Origin: Paenibacillus lignilyticus
Lineage (GTDB): Bacteria > Bacillota > Bacilli > Paenibacillales > Paenibacillaceae
Reading direction: 5' to 3'
DNA length: 64,000 nucleotides
Assembly: GCF_017942085.1 (NCBI RefSeq)
Contig: NZ_JAGKSP010000006.1
Location: forward strand, 62,001 to 126,000
Positions within the stretch are counted from its first letter, which is position 1, and each line of letters begins with the position of its first letter. The position numbers were made by a program, and so were the translations under genes. The notes under the pieces were generated by a model. The model was not told where the DNA came from and did no database searches. It saw only the letters and a list, made by a program, of their open reading frames with translations. Shown here piece by piece: positions 46,795 to 54,717 of the stretch.

Positions 46795-46847
46795 GCATGG
46801 CCGTAATTGGCCGCGAAAGCCTGCCTTCAAGCAGGCTTTCGCCATGC
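46795..46847 (+). other. Strong intercistronic hairpin between carB and pyrF
   Basis: GCGAAAGCCTGC (46813-46824) pairs perfectly with GCAGGCTTTCGC (46831-46842) around CTTCAA, flanked by GCATGG (46795) and CCATGC (ending 46847). There is no T-run, so it is not a terminator. It occupies the place where pyrK and pyrD would be and may mark RNA processing or a deletion scar. Confidence 0.65.
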
Positions 46848-46880
46848 CTGTATAGACCTGGGAAAAGGGGCTGTCTGAAG

Positions 46881-47612
46881 ATGAAACTTAGCAGAGAAGA
46901 AGCGGCTGGCCGCATTATGGTTGCACTGGATTATCCGGATGCCGCAGCCGCAGAAGCGCTTGTCAATAGCTTGGAAGGAATTCCATGTTACATGAAAGTC
47001 GGCATGCAGCTGTTCTATGCGGCTAGCCCGGGCTTTGTGATCGGATTGAAGGAACGCGGCTATAAAGTATTCCTGGATTTGAAAATGCATGATATTCCGA
47101 ACACGGTCAAAGGCGGCGCGAACAGCATTACGAAGCTTGGCGTCGATATGTTCAATGTCCATGCGGCAGGCGGCGTCGATATGATGAAAGCGGCGCTTGA
47201 AGGCGTGGAGCAGGCACTTGCGAGTGATGTCGCATTGGCGCGACCTCTCGTTATTGCCGTAACGCAATTGACAAGCACCAGCAAGCAAGTCCTGAACGAA
47301 GAGATCGGAATCAACGGTTCAGTAGAAGAAGCCGTCGTTCGTTACGCGCAGCTGGCTAAACAAGCCGGATTGGGCGGCGTAGTGGCATCACCGCAGGAAG
47401 TACAACGGATCAAAGCGGCTTGCGGAGCCGATTTCCGCACCATTACACCGGGAATTCGTCCGGCAGGAGCGGATCCGAATGACCAATCCCGCATTATGAC
47501 GCCGCGCGAGGCGCTTCAGCAAGGAACCGATTATATGGTTATCGGAAGACCCATCACAGCTGCCGCGAGCCCAAGACTGGCGCTGGAATCCATCATTGAG
47601 GAGCTGATCTGA
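46881..47612 (+). CDS. pyrF: Orotidine 5'-phosphate decarboxylase
   Basis: Final step of UMP synthesis: decarboxylates OMP. Start ATG 46881 (243 residues), after a moderate GAAAAGGGG; the frame is open upstream through the hairpin but is not coding there. The TIM-barrel active site reads FLDLKMHDIPNTV with the catalytic Asp-Lys-Asp set, and the phosphate-binding end shows TPGIRPAG and VIGRPIT. The stop touches the pyrE start. Confidence 0.97.
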   Translation: MKLSREEAAGRIMVALDYPDAAAAEALVNSLEGIPCYMKVGMQLFYAASPGFVIGLKERGYKVFLDLKMHDIPNTVKGGANSITKLGVDMFNVHAAGGVDMMKAALEGVEQALASDVALARPLVIAVTQLTSTSKQVLNEEIGINGSVEEAVVRYAQLAKQAGLGGVVASPQEVQRIKAACGADFRTITPGIRPAGADPNDQSRIMTPREALQQGTDYMVIGRPITAAASPRLALESIIEELI

Positions 47613-48260
47613 TTGACTACACCTGTATTGGAACAACTACCACGCGAGATTGCAAAAGGATTGCTGCAAATTAACGCCGTTGCTCTTCGCCCGAATGAGC
47701 CGTTTACATGGACAAGCGGAATGAAATCACCGATCTATTGCGATAACCGCCTTACGATGTCGTACCCGGAAATTCGCGAGCTGATCGCGGAAGGCTTTGC
47801 AACGGTTATCCGCGAGCGATTCCCGGATTGCGAAGCTGTTGCGGGTATCGCGACAGGCGGCATCCCGCATGCGGCATGGGTTGCGCAGAAGCTGAACCTG
47901 CCAATGCTCTATGTGCGAGACAAAGCGAAGGGCCATGGCAAGACGAATCAAATCGAAGGCCACTTCAAGCCCGGGCAGAAGGTTGTCTTGATCGAGGATT
48001 TGATCTCAACCGGCGGCAGCTCCTTGAAAGCAGCGGTAGCCGTGCGTGAAGCAGGCTGCGAGGTGCAAGGCGTTGTAGCCATCTTCACCTATCAATTCCC
48101 GAACGCGATCGCGGCATTCGCTGAGGAAGGCATCCCGCTTGCGACATTGTCGAACTATTCGGCACTGATCGAAGTGGCGGCCGAGCAAGGGATTGTACAG
48201 CAGAGCGATATCGCGCTGCTGCAGTCATGGCGTGAGAATCCGCAAGCTTTTGGCGTATAA
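47613..48260 (+). CDS. pyrE: Orotate phosphoribosyltransferase
   Basis: Transfers phosphoribose from PRPP to orotate. The 215-residue protein has the type I PRTase loop VVLIEDLISTGGSS and TWTSGMKSPIYCDNR. The start is TTG 47613, immediately after the pyrF stop, with GAGGAGCTGA at 47599. It is the last gene of the operon, before a strong terminator. Confidence 0.97.
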   Translation: MTTPVLEQLPREIAKGLLQINAVALRPNEPFTWTSGMKSPIYCDNRLTMSYPEIRELIAEGFATVIRERFPDCEAVAGIATGGIPHAAWVAQKLNLPMLYVRDKAKGHGKTNQIEGHFKPGQKVVLIEDLISTGGSSLKAAVAVREAGCEVQGVVAIFTYQFPNAIAAFAEEGIPLATLSNYSALIEVAAEQGIVQQSDIALLQSWRENPQAFGV

Positions 48261-48276
48261 GAATTTGGGATTGAAG

Positions 48277-48309
48277 TCCGGAGCAGCTGCTCCGGATTAT
48301 TTTTTTTTT
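48277..48309 (+). terminator. Terminator of the pyr operon
   Basis: TCCGGAGCAGCTGCTCCGGA is a perfect 20-base palindrome followed by a run of nine T. Confidence 0.94.
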
Positions 48310-48418
48310 ATTAACAATTGCTCCGAAATGTTTCATCCTTCTCTTAATCAGGTTATATTTAGCTTACACACGTCATAGACTAGCTTATACCAAATAAGAG
48401 ATTGCGAGGAAGCCACTT

Positions 48419-48667
48419 ATGAATACGATGTATGAAAGGCTGCTCAGATCAACAGAGGATTTGCTTTATCGTGTGCGCATTTACGATCGGAACTTGACCA
48501 GAAGCGAGGAAATCACGCAATTGGATGAGGCTTATGGGTTGATGAGCACGGCCCTGCTTCGCTCCCAAGGCAGTGATGATCATAGCATGGAATGTTTTGC
48601 CTCACGACTGCAGCAAGTGAGATTGCGCTTAATCACCATGATGGAGGACCTCCTTCATCCCGCATAA
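48419..48667 (+). CDS. Small hypothetical helical protein
   Basis: I do not recognise this 82-residue protein. It is rich in Leu, Arg and Glu with alternating charged faces (for example LLRSTEDLLYRVRIYDRN) and no hydrophobic membrane segment, so a small cytoplasmic helical protein is likely. ATG 48419 has GCGAGGAAG at 48405. It lies alone between the pyr terminator and the ykkC-like promoter. Coding is supported by start context and length only. Confidence 0.6.
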   Translation: MNTMYERLLRSTEDLLYRVRIYDRNLTRSEEITQLDEAYGLMSTALLRSQGSDDHSMECFASRLQQVRLRLITMMEDLLHPA

Positions 48668-48696
48668 CACGATAAGCAAGCTTCCGTAAAAATGTC

Positions 48697-48725
48697 TTGC
48701 CAACCCCGGAAACGGCTGGTAATAT
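48697..48725 (+). promoter_or_regulatory. Sigma-A promoter of the riboswitch-ABC operon
   Basis: TTGCCA at 48697, a 17-base spacer, and TAATAT at 48720. Transcription would begin near 48732, just before the conserved riboswitch core. Confidence 0.75.
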
Positions 48726-48734
48726 GTTGCATTA

Positions 48735-48879
48735 AACGGAAGGGTTTCTAGGGATCCGCACATGGCGAACCGAGCGAAACCGGCAAACGACGATATGTCA
48801 TGCTACACCGTAGGGATAAAAGACCTTCGGCAAGTTCCGCCTTATAACGATAAGGCGGTGCTTGCAGGAGGTCTTTTTT
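48735..48879 (+). promoter_or_regulatory. ykkC-like riboswitch with intrinsic terminator
   Basis: Core blocks occur in the order of ykkC-family RNAs: CTAGGGATCCGC (48748), CCGAGCGAAAC (48770), a variable small helix (GCA/GAC with GTC/TGC), then ACACCGTAGGGATAAAAGACC. That last block is also the left arm of a terminator running to AGGTC plus six T (48869-48879). Ligand binding should free read-through into the ABC genes. The usual guanidine-I ending GCCCGGGAGA is changed here, so guanidine, ppGpp, PRPP or another ligand cannot be decided by eye. Confidence 0.6.
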
Positions 48880-48919
48880 GCTTTACCGAAGCACCGTACG
48901 AAGACAGGGGGAGAATGCA

Positions 48920-49960
48920 ATGTCGACCGCAGCATTACAGACACAGGGGCTGAGCAAAAGCTTTGCCGTAAAGCGCAAGGACGCCGGGCTTTCGGGGAGC
49001 ATCCGCTCGCTCTTTCGGCCGCAATGGGAGGAAAAGGTGGCCGTAAGGCAAATCGATCTGACTGTTGCAAGAGGGGAGCGGGTTGCTTTTCTGGGGCCGA
49101 ACGGAGCAGGCAAATCGACAACGATCAAGATGCTGACCGGGATTCTTCACCCTTCCTCGGGCGAAGCGCAAGTGCTGGGGTTGACGCCTTGGAGGGATAG
49201 GACGAAGCTGGCTTTTCGAATCGGCGCCGTATTCGGGCAGAAATCGCAGCTGTGGTACCACTTGCCGCCGATTGATACGTTTGATTTGATCAGTCGTGTC
49301 TACGAGCTGAACCGAAGCGATTATTTGGCAAGGCGTGCAGATTTGATCGAGCGCTTCGAGCTTGGACCTTACTTGAATATTCCGGTTCGCAAACTCTCAT
49401 TAGGAGAGCGGATGCGCTGCGAGATTGCGGTTTCCTTCCTGCACAGACCGCAGCTGCTGTTCCTGGATGAACCAACGATTGGACTTGACGTGGTCGTGAA
49501 GCAGCGGATTCGAGAGCTGATCCTGGAAGTGAACCGCGAGGAGGGGACTACGGTCTTCCTGACGTCTCACGATGCCGGTGATATGGAGGAGCTCTGCTCA
49601 CGGGCTGTCGTTATCCATCATGGCGGCATTTTGCTGGATGCGCCGGTGGATCGGTTGAAGCGGGAGGTGCTGAGCCGCAAAATCATCTCGCTGACGTTAT
49701 CCGATCATTTCGTACCGGGTATGCTGCCCGATCTTCAAGGCATGGAAGTCCTTCATTCGGAGGGACGCAAGTTGAAGCTGGCTGTGGACTTGAAGCAAGT
49801 CGGCATTGAATCGGTAGTCAGCGCGTTAATGGGCAGGTTCAAGCTGGACGACATGACGGTCGAAGATCCGCCGATGGAAGAAATCATTACGCATATCTAT
49901 GGGTCGGGAGGGCAGCGCGATGACCATTCGGAACTTGGACCCCTTGTGGGTACGACGTAG
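48920..49960 (+). CDS. ABC-2 exporter ATP-binding protein (COG4586-like)
   Basis: A 346-residue ATPase starting at ATG 48920 behind AGGGGGAG at 48906. It has Walker A GPNGAGKST, the signature LSLGERMR in place of LSGGQ, Walker B LLFLDEPTIGLD and H-loop TSHDAGDM. A family-typical insertion (SIRSLFRPQWEE, about residues 26-45) precedes Walker A. With the next two genes it forms the three-part ABC-2 exporter type often annotated as an uncharacterised or multidrug transporter. It is controlled by the ykkC-like leader. It overlaps the first permease by 41 bases. Confidence 0.9.
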   Translation: MSTAALQTQGLSKSFAVKRKDAGLSGSIRSLFRPQWEEKVAVRQIDLTVARGERVAFLGPNGAGKSTTIKMLTGILHPSSGEAQVLGLTPWRDRTKLAFRIGAVFGQKSQLWYHLPPIDTFDLISRVYELNRSDYLARRADLIERFELGPYLNIPVRKLSLGERMRCEIAVSFLHRPQLLFLDEPTIGLDVVVKQRIRELILEVNREEGTTVFLTSHDAGDMEELCSRAVVIHHGGILLDAPVDRLKREVLSRKIISLTLSDHFVPGMLPDLQGMEVLHSEGRKLKLAVDLKQVGIESVVSALMGRFKLDDMTVEDPPMEEIITHIYGSGGQRDDHSELGPLVGTT

Positions 49961-50744
49961 TAAGAAAATTGGAGCCGTTGCGCATATCACGATGCGGCAG
50001 CAAATGGCCTATAAGACGGATTTTATTATGCGGGCATCGTTTCTGCTGCTCATCTTATTTGTATTCGTTCAGCTGTGGAGCGCTGCTTATGACGGAGACA
50101 GCACCCGCGTCATTAACGGCTATACGCTGAAGCAGATCATTTGGTATTTGGTATTTACAGAGGCGATTACGATGGGAGTGCCTGCCCTATGCACGGCCAT
50201 TGAGAATGAGGTGAAAAGCGGCGATATCGCGATTCGGCTCATCAGACCTATCTCGTATGTCGGCTATCAATATGCCGCGTATCTATCGGAAGCGATTTTT
50301 CGATTTTTCGTCCACTTGGCAGTGGGCAGCATGATAGCCTGGACGTTTGTTGGACCGCCGAATTTCGGCTTCGGCTGGGCAGGCCTGCTGTCCCTTACAC
50401 TCGGGGCGCTCACGATTGCGTTTCTGCTGAACATGGTCGTTGCCTTATGCGCCTTCTGGGTGGAGGAGACGCGCGGGATGGAGTTTGTGCTCCATAAGCT
50501 GCAATTCACAGTTGGCGGTATGCTGCTTCCGCTCGATCTTATGCCGGAGTGGCTGCAGCGCATATGCTCGTGGCTGCCTTTCCAGGCCATGCTGTATTTT
50601 CCGGCAAGGACGGCTGTGAACTATGGGTCCGTGTCCTTACTGCAGCAAATGGCCATTCAGGCAGCCTGGATTGCGGTGCTGACCTGCTTTACGATCATGA
50701 TGTACAGGAGAGGAGTGGCGAAACTTCATGTCAATGGCGGATAA
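49920..50744 (+). CDS. ABC-2 permease, first of pair (COG4587-like)
   Basis: A 274-residue membrane protein starting at ATG 49920, 7 bases after GGGAGGG at 49906; it overlaps the end of the ATPase gene. Six transmembrane helices are visible, with the family N-terminus (ITMRQQMAYKTDFIMR) and the ARTAVNYGS stretch near the end. It overlaps the second permease by 17 bases. The substrate is unknown; if the riboswitch is guanidine-responsive, guanidine or a related cation would be expected. Confidence 0.87.
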   Translation: MTIRNLDPLWVRRSKKIGAVAHITMRQQMAYKTDFIMRASFLLLILFVFVQLWSAAYDGDSTRVINGYTLKQIIWYLVFTEAITMGVPALCTAIENEVKSGDIAIRLIRPISYVGYQYAAYLSEAIFRFFVHLAVGSMIAWTFVGPPNFGFGWAGLLSLTLGALTIAFLLNMVVALCAFWVEETRGMEFVLHKLQFTVGGMLLPLDLMPEWLQRICSWLPFQAMLYFPARTAVNYGSVSLLQQMAIQAAWIAVLTCFTIMMYRRGVAKLHVNGG

Positions 50745-51567
50745 CGCAGCGAAGGAATATGAGAAAGACCACATGCAAACGCCGCTCGGGACGATCCGGT
50801 TTCTGCTGACCTGCTGGAAAGTCAATTTAGCGTCCTCGATGGAATATCGCATGAGCTTCTTCTTGCTCGCCGGGATGATGTTTATTAACAATTTCATGTG
50901 GCTGTTCTTCTGGAGCCTGTTCTTTGACCGGTTCCAAGTGGTGAACGGGTGGAATCTATCGGACGTCATGATGCTGTGGGCAGTCGGGGCTGGTGGTTTC
51001 GGCTGGGCGAATATGCTCTTTGGCAATTTTCATCGCATAGCTGCCGTTGTTTCCAGCGGTCAGCTCGATGTGTATTTATCGCAGCCGAAGCCTGTGCTGC
51101 TTCATGTGTTGGCCAGTCGTATGTCGCTGACGGCAGCAGGAGATTTTTTGTTTGGGCTGGCCGTGTACGCTTGGGTTGGCGATCACACCTTGCTTGGCGC
51201 GGTGCAGTTCGGACTGGGGCTGCTTATTAGCGGCTTGATCTTTATGGGCGTCATGATTATTGCCGGAAGCTGCGCGTTCTTCTTCGGCAATGCCGAGGGA
51301 ATTGCAGGTCAAGTGTTTAATAGCTTTGTGGCGCTTTCGACGTATCCTTCCGGGATCTTCCGCGGCGCAGCGAAGCTGCTCTTATTCACGATCGTTCCCG
51401 CAGGATTCATCAGCTATCTGCCGATTGGTTTGATGCGCGATTTCGATCCGGTCTTCTTCTGTCAGGCGATAGCGATGACGATCGGCCTGTTGGCGGCAGG
51501 TACGGCGTTATTTCGCATTGGACTCAAACGGTATACCTCAGGCAATGCCATCGCTATGCGAGGCTAG
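50728..51567 (+). CDS. ABC-2 permease, second of pair (COG3694-like)
   Basis: A 279-residue membrane protein with ATG 50728 behind AGGAGAGGAG at 50706. It has the conserved VNLASSMEYRMSFFL opening, six hydrophobic helices, and the DVYLSQPKPVLLHVLASR loop characteristic of this permease family. It is the last gene of the riboswitch-controlled unit. No clear terminator follows; about 126 bp separate it from the next ABC operon. Confidence 0.87.
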   Translation: MSMADNAAKEYEKDHMQTPLGTIRFLLTCWKVNLASSMEYRMSFFLLAGMMFINNFMWLFFWSLFFDRFQVVNGWNLSDVMMLWAVGAGGFGWANMLFGNFHRIAAVVSSGQLDVYLSQPKPVLLHVLASRMSLTAAGDFLFGLAVYAWVGDHTLLGAVQFGLGLLISGLIFMGVMIIAGSCAFFFGNAEGIAGQVFNSFVALSTYPSGIFRGAAKLLLFTIVPAGFISYLPIGLMRDFDPVFFCQAIAMTIGLLAAGTALFRIGLKRYTSGNAIAMRG

Positions 51568-51693
51568 GTATTCACGCTTCTCGTTCTCCTTCTCGGGACC
51601 GAGGCCAATTCCCTCCGCAGGCGGTTCTTGCTTTCATTTTCCAATGATAAAGTAAGGGAAGGCATTAGCGCGAAGGAAGGGGAATGATGGCTG

Positions 51694-52644
51694 GTGACAA
51701 AGCACGAGGCAGGCGAGACGGTGCTTACCGTTGATGATCTGCACAAGTCATTCGGAGGAACGGTTGCGGTGGACGGGATTAGTTTTACGGTGAAGAAGGG
51801 CGAGGTTTTCACCATAATCGGACCTAACGGGGCAGGCAAAACCACGACGCTTGAAATGATTGAAGGGTTGCAGGAGCCGGATCGCGGATCGGTTGCCGTA
51901 CTGGGCATGAATTGGGCCGCAAACAAGTCTCAGATCAAAATGGTCATCGGCGTTCAGCCTCAGACCAGCGCGTTGTTCGATCTGCTGACGGTGGAGGAGA
52001 ACCTCGAAACATTCGCTTCCTTCTACGACAGACGGCGGCCGACAGACGAAATATTGGGCTATATCAACATGGCCGACCATCGGAATAAGAGAGTCAAAGC
52101 ACTCTCCGGCGGTCAAAAGCAGCGGCTGGCCATTGGGCTTGCGATGATCAGCGATCCGGAGCTGATCTTCCTGGATGAACCGACGACAGGGCTTGATCCC
52201 CAAGCAAGACGTAACATTTGGGATATCGTACTGAAACTCAAAGCGATTGGCAAAACCACGATTCTTACGACGCACTACATGGAGGAAGCCGATAAACTGA
52301 GCGATCGCGTGTGCATCGTGGATCAAGGCCGAATCGTTGCGCTCGATACGCCAAAAGCATTAATCGGCCGTCTCACGAAAGAACGGGAGATTCATCTGAC
52401 GTTTACCGGCGGGGATGAGCACGCATCGCTCGCGGAGCATATTGCATTAAACAATGCGGCCGTAACGCGCGTGAAGCGCAGCGGCGATCATCTGGTTGTC
52501 TGGTCGCTGCAGCCGGAGGAGACGCTGTATCAATTATTCGGTTTTACCTCGCAGCAAAGCATCGGAGTCGAGCAGGTATCCATTCGTGAAATGAGCTTGG
52601 AGGACGTCTTCATCGCGTTCACCGGCAAAGAATGGAGGGACTGA
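51694..52644 (+). CDS. ABC-2 exporter ATP-binding protein
   Basis: A 316-residue ATPase of the DrrA/CcmA type, starting at GTG 51694 behind GAAGGAAGGGG at 51672. Walker A is GPNGAGKTT, the signature LSGGQKQR, Walker B LIFLDEPTTGLD and the H-loop TTHYMEEADKL, followed by a C-terminal domain of about 90 residues of the kind found in antibiotic exporters. It is paired with the permease 4 bp downstream. The substrate is unknown. Confidence 0.92.
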   Translation: MTKHEAGETVLTVDDLHKSFGGTVAVDGISFTVKKGEVFTIIGPNGAGKTTTLEMIEGLQEPDRGSVAVLGMNWAANKSQIKMVIGVQPQTSALFDLLTVEENLETFASFYDRRRPTDEILGYINMADHRNKRVKALSGGQKQRLAIGLAMISDPELIFLDEPTTGLDPQARRNIWDIVLKLKAIGKTTILTTHYMEEADKLSDRVCIVDQGRIVALDTPKALIGRLTKEREIHLTFTGGDEHASLAEHIALNNAAVTRVKRSGDHLVVWSLQPEETLYQLFGFTSQQSIGVEQVSIREMSLEDVFIAFTGKEWRD

Positions 52645-52648
52645 GCCG

Positions 52649-53764
52649 ATGAACCGAAACGGATGGAAGCCATTCAAGAAGCTGTTTGCCGCACAGTTCA
52701 AAATGACGTTCCGCGATAAGAATGTATGGTTTTGGTCGATTTTCTATCCGGTTCTTCTACTGGTGATCTTCATCATGATATTCGGCGGCAGTTCGGGCGG
52801 CAGCTTCACGGCTAAGCTTGCGCTCGTCGAACCTGCCTCCAATACATTAGCCGAGGATCTGCGCAGCGGCTTGAAGCAGATCGATGTATTCGAGTACAAG
52901 TCAGAAACGCCGGTAAGCCGCGAGAAGGCGGAGGAGTGGCTGAAGGATCGCGATGTGGACGCGGTTATCGTGCTGCCGCAAACAAAAGATGCCTCATCGC
53001 TTGAGCTGCTGCTGAATAAGGAGAAGCAGAACTCCCCTTCCTCGCAGGCGATACAGAGTATTCTGAACAATATCGTGCTGCAGTTGAACAGTGCCGCTTC
53101 CGGCGCTGCTCCCGCATTTACCCTGAAGACGGAATTCGTATCCGCAGGCAGTGAAGAGCTGAAGTATACCGATTTCCTGCTCACCGGTTTAATTGCGCTC
53201 GCCATCTCGCAAGCCGGGTTGTTCGGGATGGTATCTATGGTAGAAATGCGTCGCAATGGCCTGCTGAAGAGACTGATTCTGACACCCGCGAGTATGGGAC
53301 TGTTCGGACTGGGCGGCATTGCGGTCAAGTTTATTCTTAGCGCGATCCAGATTGTCCTTCTGACGCTGATCGGCGTTCTTGCATTCGGAGCACATATCAA
53401 TATGAATGTGCCCGCATTCTTGATCGTCTTCATCGTTGGCACGTTGTCCTTTGCAGGGATCGGATTTATGCTCGCAGGGTTTAGCAAGACGATGGAAAGT
53501 TATTTCGGCATGGCGAATTTAACCAGCTTTATCATGATGTTTATCAGCGGCGTTTTCTTCGATATCAACGTATTGCCGAGCTATATTAAGCCGCTTGCGA
53601 ACGTCATGCCGCTGACTTATTTCGCTAACGGGATCCGGGACAGCATGGTATATGATCTTGGCATGATGAATGCCACATTCTGGATGAATATCGGCATTAT
53701 GCTGGCGTGGGGCCTTGTTTCGGTCATCATTGGTTCGAAATTTTACAATTGGAAGCAGCCATAA
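52649..53764 (+). CDS. ABC-2 permease with large extracytoplasmic domain (YhgE/NatB-like)
   Basis: A 371-residue permease. One transmembrane helix (about 30-48) is followed by an extracytoplasmic domain (about 50-175) and five C-terminal helices (about 178-370) ending in the ABC-2 signature region ANVMPLTYFANGIRDSM. ATG 52649 follows GGAGGGACTGAGCCG, the end of the ATPase. The pair resembles DrrAB or NatAB-type exporters; the substrate cannot be read. Confidence 0.9.
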   Translation: MNRNGWKPFKKLFAAQFKMTFRDKNVWFWSIFYPVLLLVIFIMIFGGSSGGSFTAKLALVEPASNTLAEDLRSGLKQIDVFEYKSETPVSREKAEEWLKDRDVDAVIVLPQTKDASSLELLLNKEKQNSPSSQAIQSILNNIVLQLNSAASGAAPAFTLKTEFVSAGSEELKYTDFLLTGLIALAISQAGLFGMVSMVEMRRNGLLKRLILTPASMGLFGLGGIAVKFILSAIQIVLLTLIGVLAFGAHINMNVPAFLIVFIVGTLSFAGIGFMLAGFSKTMESYFGMANLTSFIMMFISGVFFDINVLPSYIKPLANVMPLTYFANGIRDSMVYDLGMMNATFWMNIGIMLAWGLVSVIIGSKFYNWKQP

Positions 53765-53783
53765 TGTGTTAGTCTTAAGAGAG

Positions 53784-53838
53784 AGCTTCTGCGCCATAAA
53801 GCGGATCATGTCCGTTTTTGCGGCTCAGAAGCTTTTTT
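53784..53838 (+). terminator. Terminator after the two-gene ABC unit
   Basis: AGCTTCTG (53784) pairs with CAGAAGCT (53826), with GCGG/CCGT pairs inside the loop, then six T. Confidence 0.85.
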
Positions 53839-53952
53839 AGCAAATATTTAACGAATTTGGTATCTGAGCGCGTAACTTTTTGATTGCTCGCTCCGTCTAA
53901 ACGTTATTGAGATTAAAGTTTTTTAATAGGAAGGGGGGTCTCTGCAGCCGCG

Positions 53953-54717
53953 ATGGGATGGTGGAGAAGCAAACAAGCAACAAAGGAAGCTGTAGAATCC
54001 GACGCAACAAGGGAATCCGAGGCTCCGTACATACCAACAATCGAGACCAAACCGCTTCTCACCGTAGAGTCGGTTGAACGTACATTCCAAGTAGGCGGGC
54101 AACCGCTGCATGTGTTGAAAGGAATTGCGATGGAGCTTCGTCCCCGGCAGCTCGTGATGCTCCGCGGGCGTTCCGGCTCCGGCAAAACAACGCTGCTCAA
54201 TATGATCGGCGGGCTCGACCAACCTACGAAGGGCCATATTTTCTTTCAAGATTTGCCCTTCCATAGCATGAATGATGACGAACGCACGAAGGTACGGCGC
54301 AAGCACATCGGGTTTATTTTTCAGGCGTATGCCTTAATGCCGCTCTTATCTGCTTATGAGAACGTCGAGCTGTCGCTGCGTATGGCGGGTATTCCGTCTC
54401 AGGAGTGGAAGAAGCGGGTAGAGCATTGCTTGGATCTTGTCGGTCTTGCGAAGAGGATGCATCACCGTCCGTTCGAGCTATCCGGGGGTGAACAGCAGCG
54501 TGTTGCGATCGCGAAGGCTATCGCACATCGTCCCAGCATGCTGCTTGCCGATGAGCCGACCGCTGAGCTTGATTCACAAATGGCCGCCCAAATTATGTCG
54601 GTATTCCAGACGATCATTCGCACGGAACAAGTTACAATTTGTATGACAACGCACGATCCCACGATTCTGGAGGTTGCCGATCATGTTTACGAAATGGTTG
54701 ACGGGAAGTTCATTTAA
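53953..54717 (+). CDS. LolD/MacB-type ABC ATPase 1 of the five-gene efflux operon
   Basis: A 254-residue ATPase with a 36-residue N-terminal extension before the core. Walker A is GRSGSGKTT, then FIFQAYALMPLLSAYENVEL (Q-loop), LSGGEQQR and LLADEPTAELD, all typical of the MacB/LolD family that works with FtsX-like permeases rather than with importers. ATG 53953 has GGAAGGGGGG about 13 bases upstream. Its 3' end overlaps the adaptor gene by 35 bases. A second ATPase of the same family is encoded three genes later. Confidence 0.9.
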   Translation: MGWWRSKQATKEAVESDATRESEAPYIPTIETKPLLTVESVERTFQVGGQPLHVLKGIAMELRPRQLVMLRGRSGSGKTTLLNMIGGLDQPTKGHIFFQDLPFHSMNDDERTKVRRKHIGFIFQAYALMPLLSAYENVELSLRMAGIPSQEWKKRVEHCLDLVGLAKRMHHRPFELSGGEQQRVAIAKAIAHRPSMLLADEPTAELDSQMAAQIMSVFQTIIRTEQVTICMTTHDPTILEVADHVYEMVDGKFI

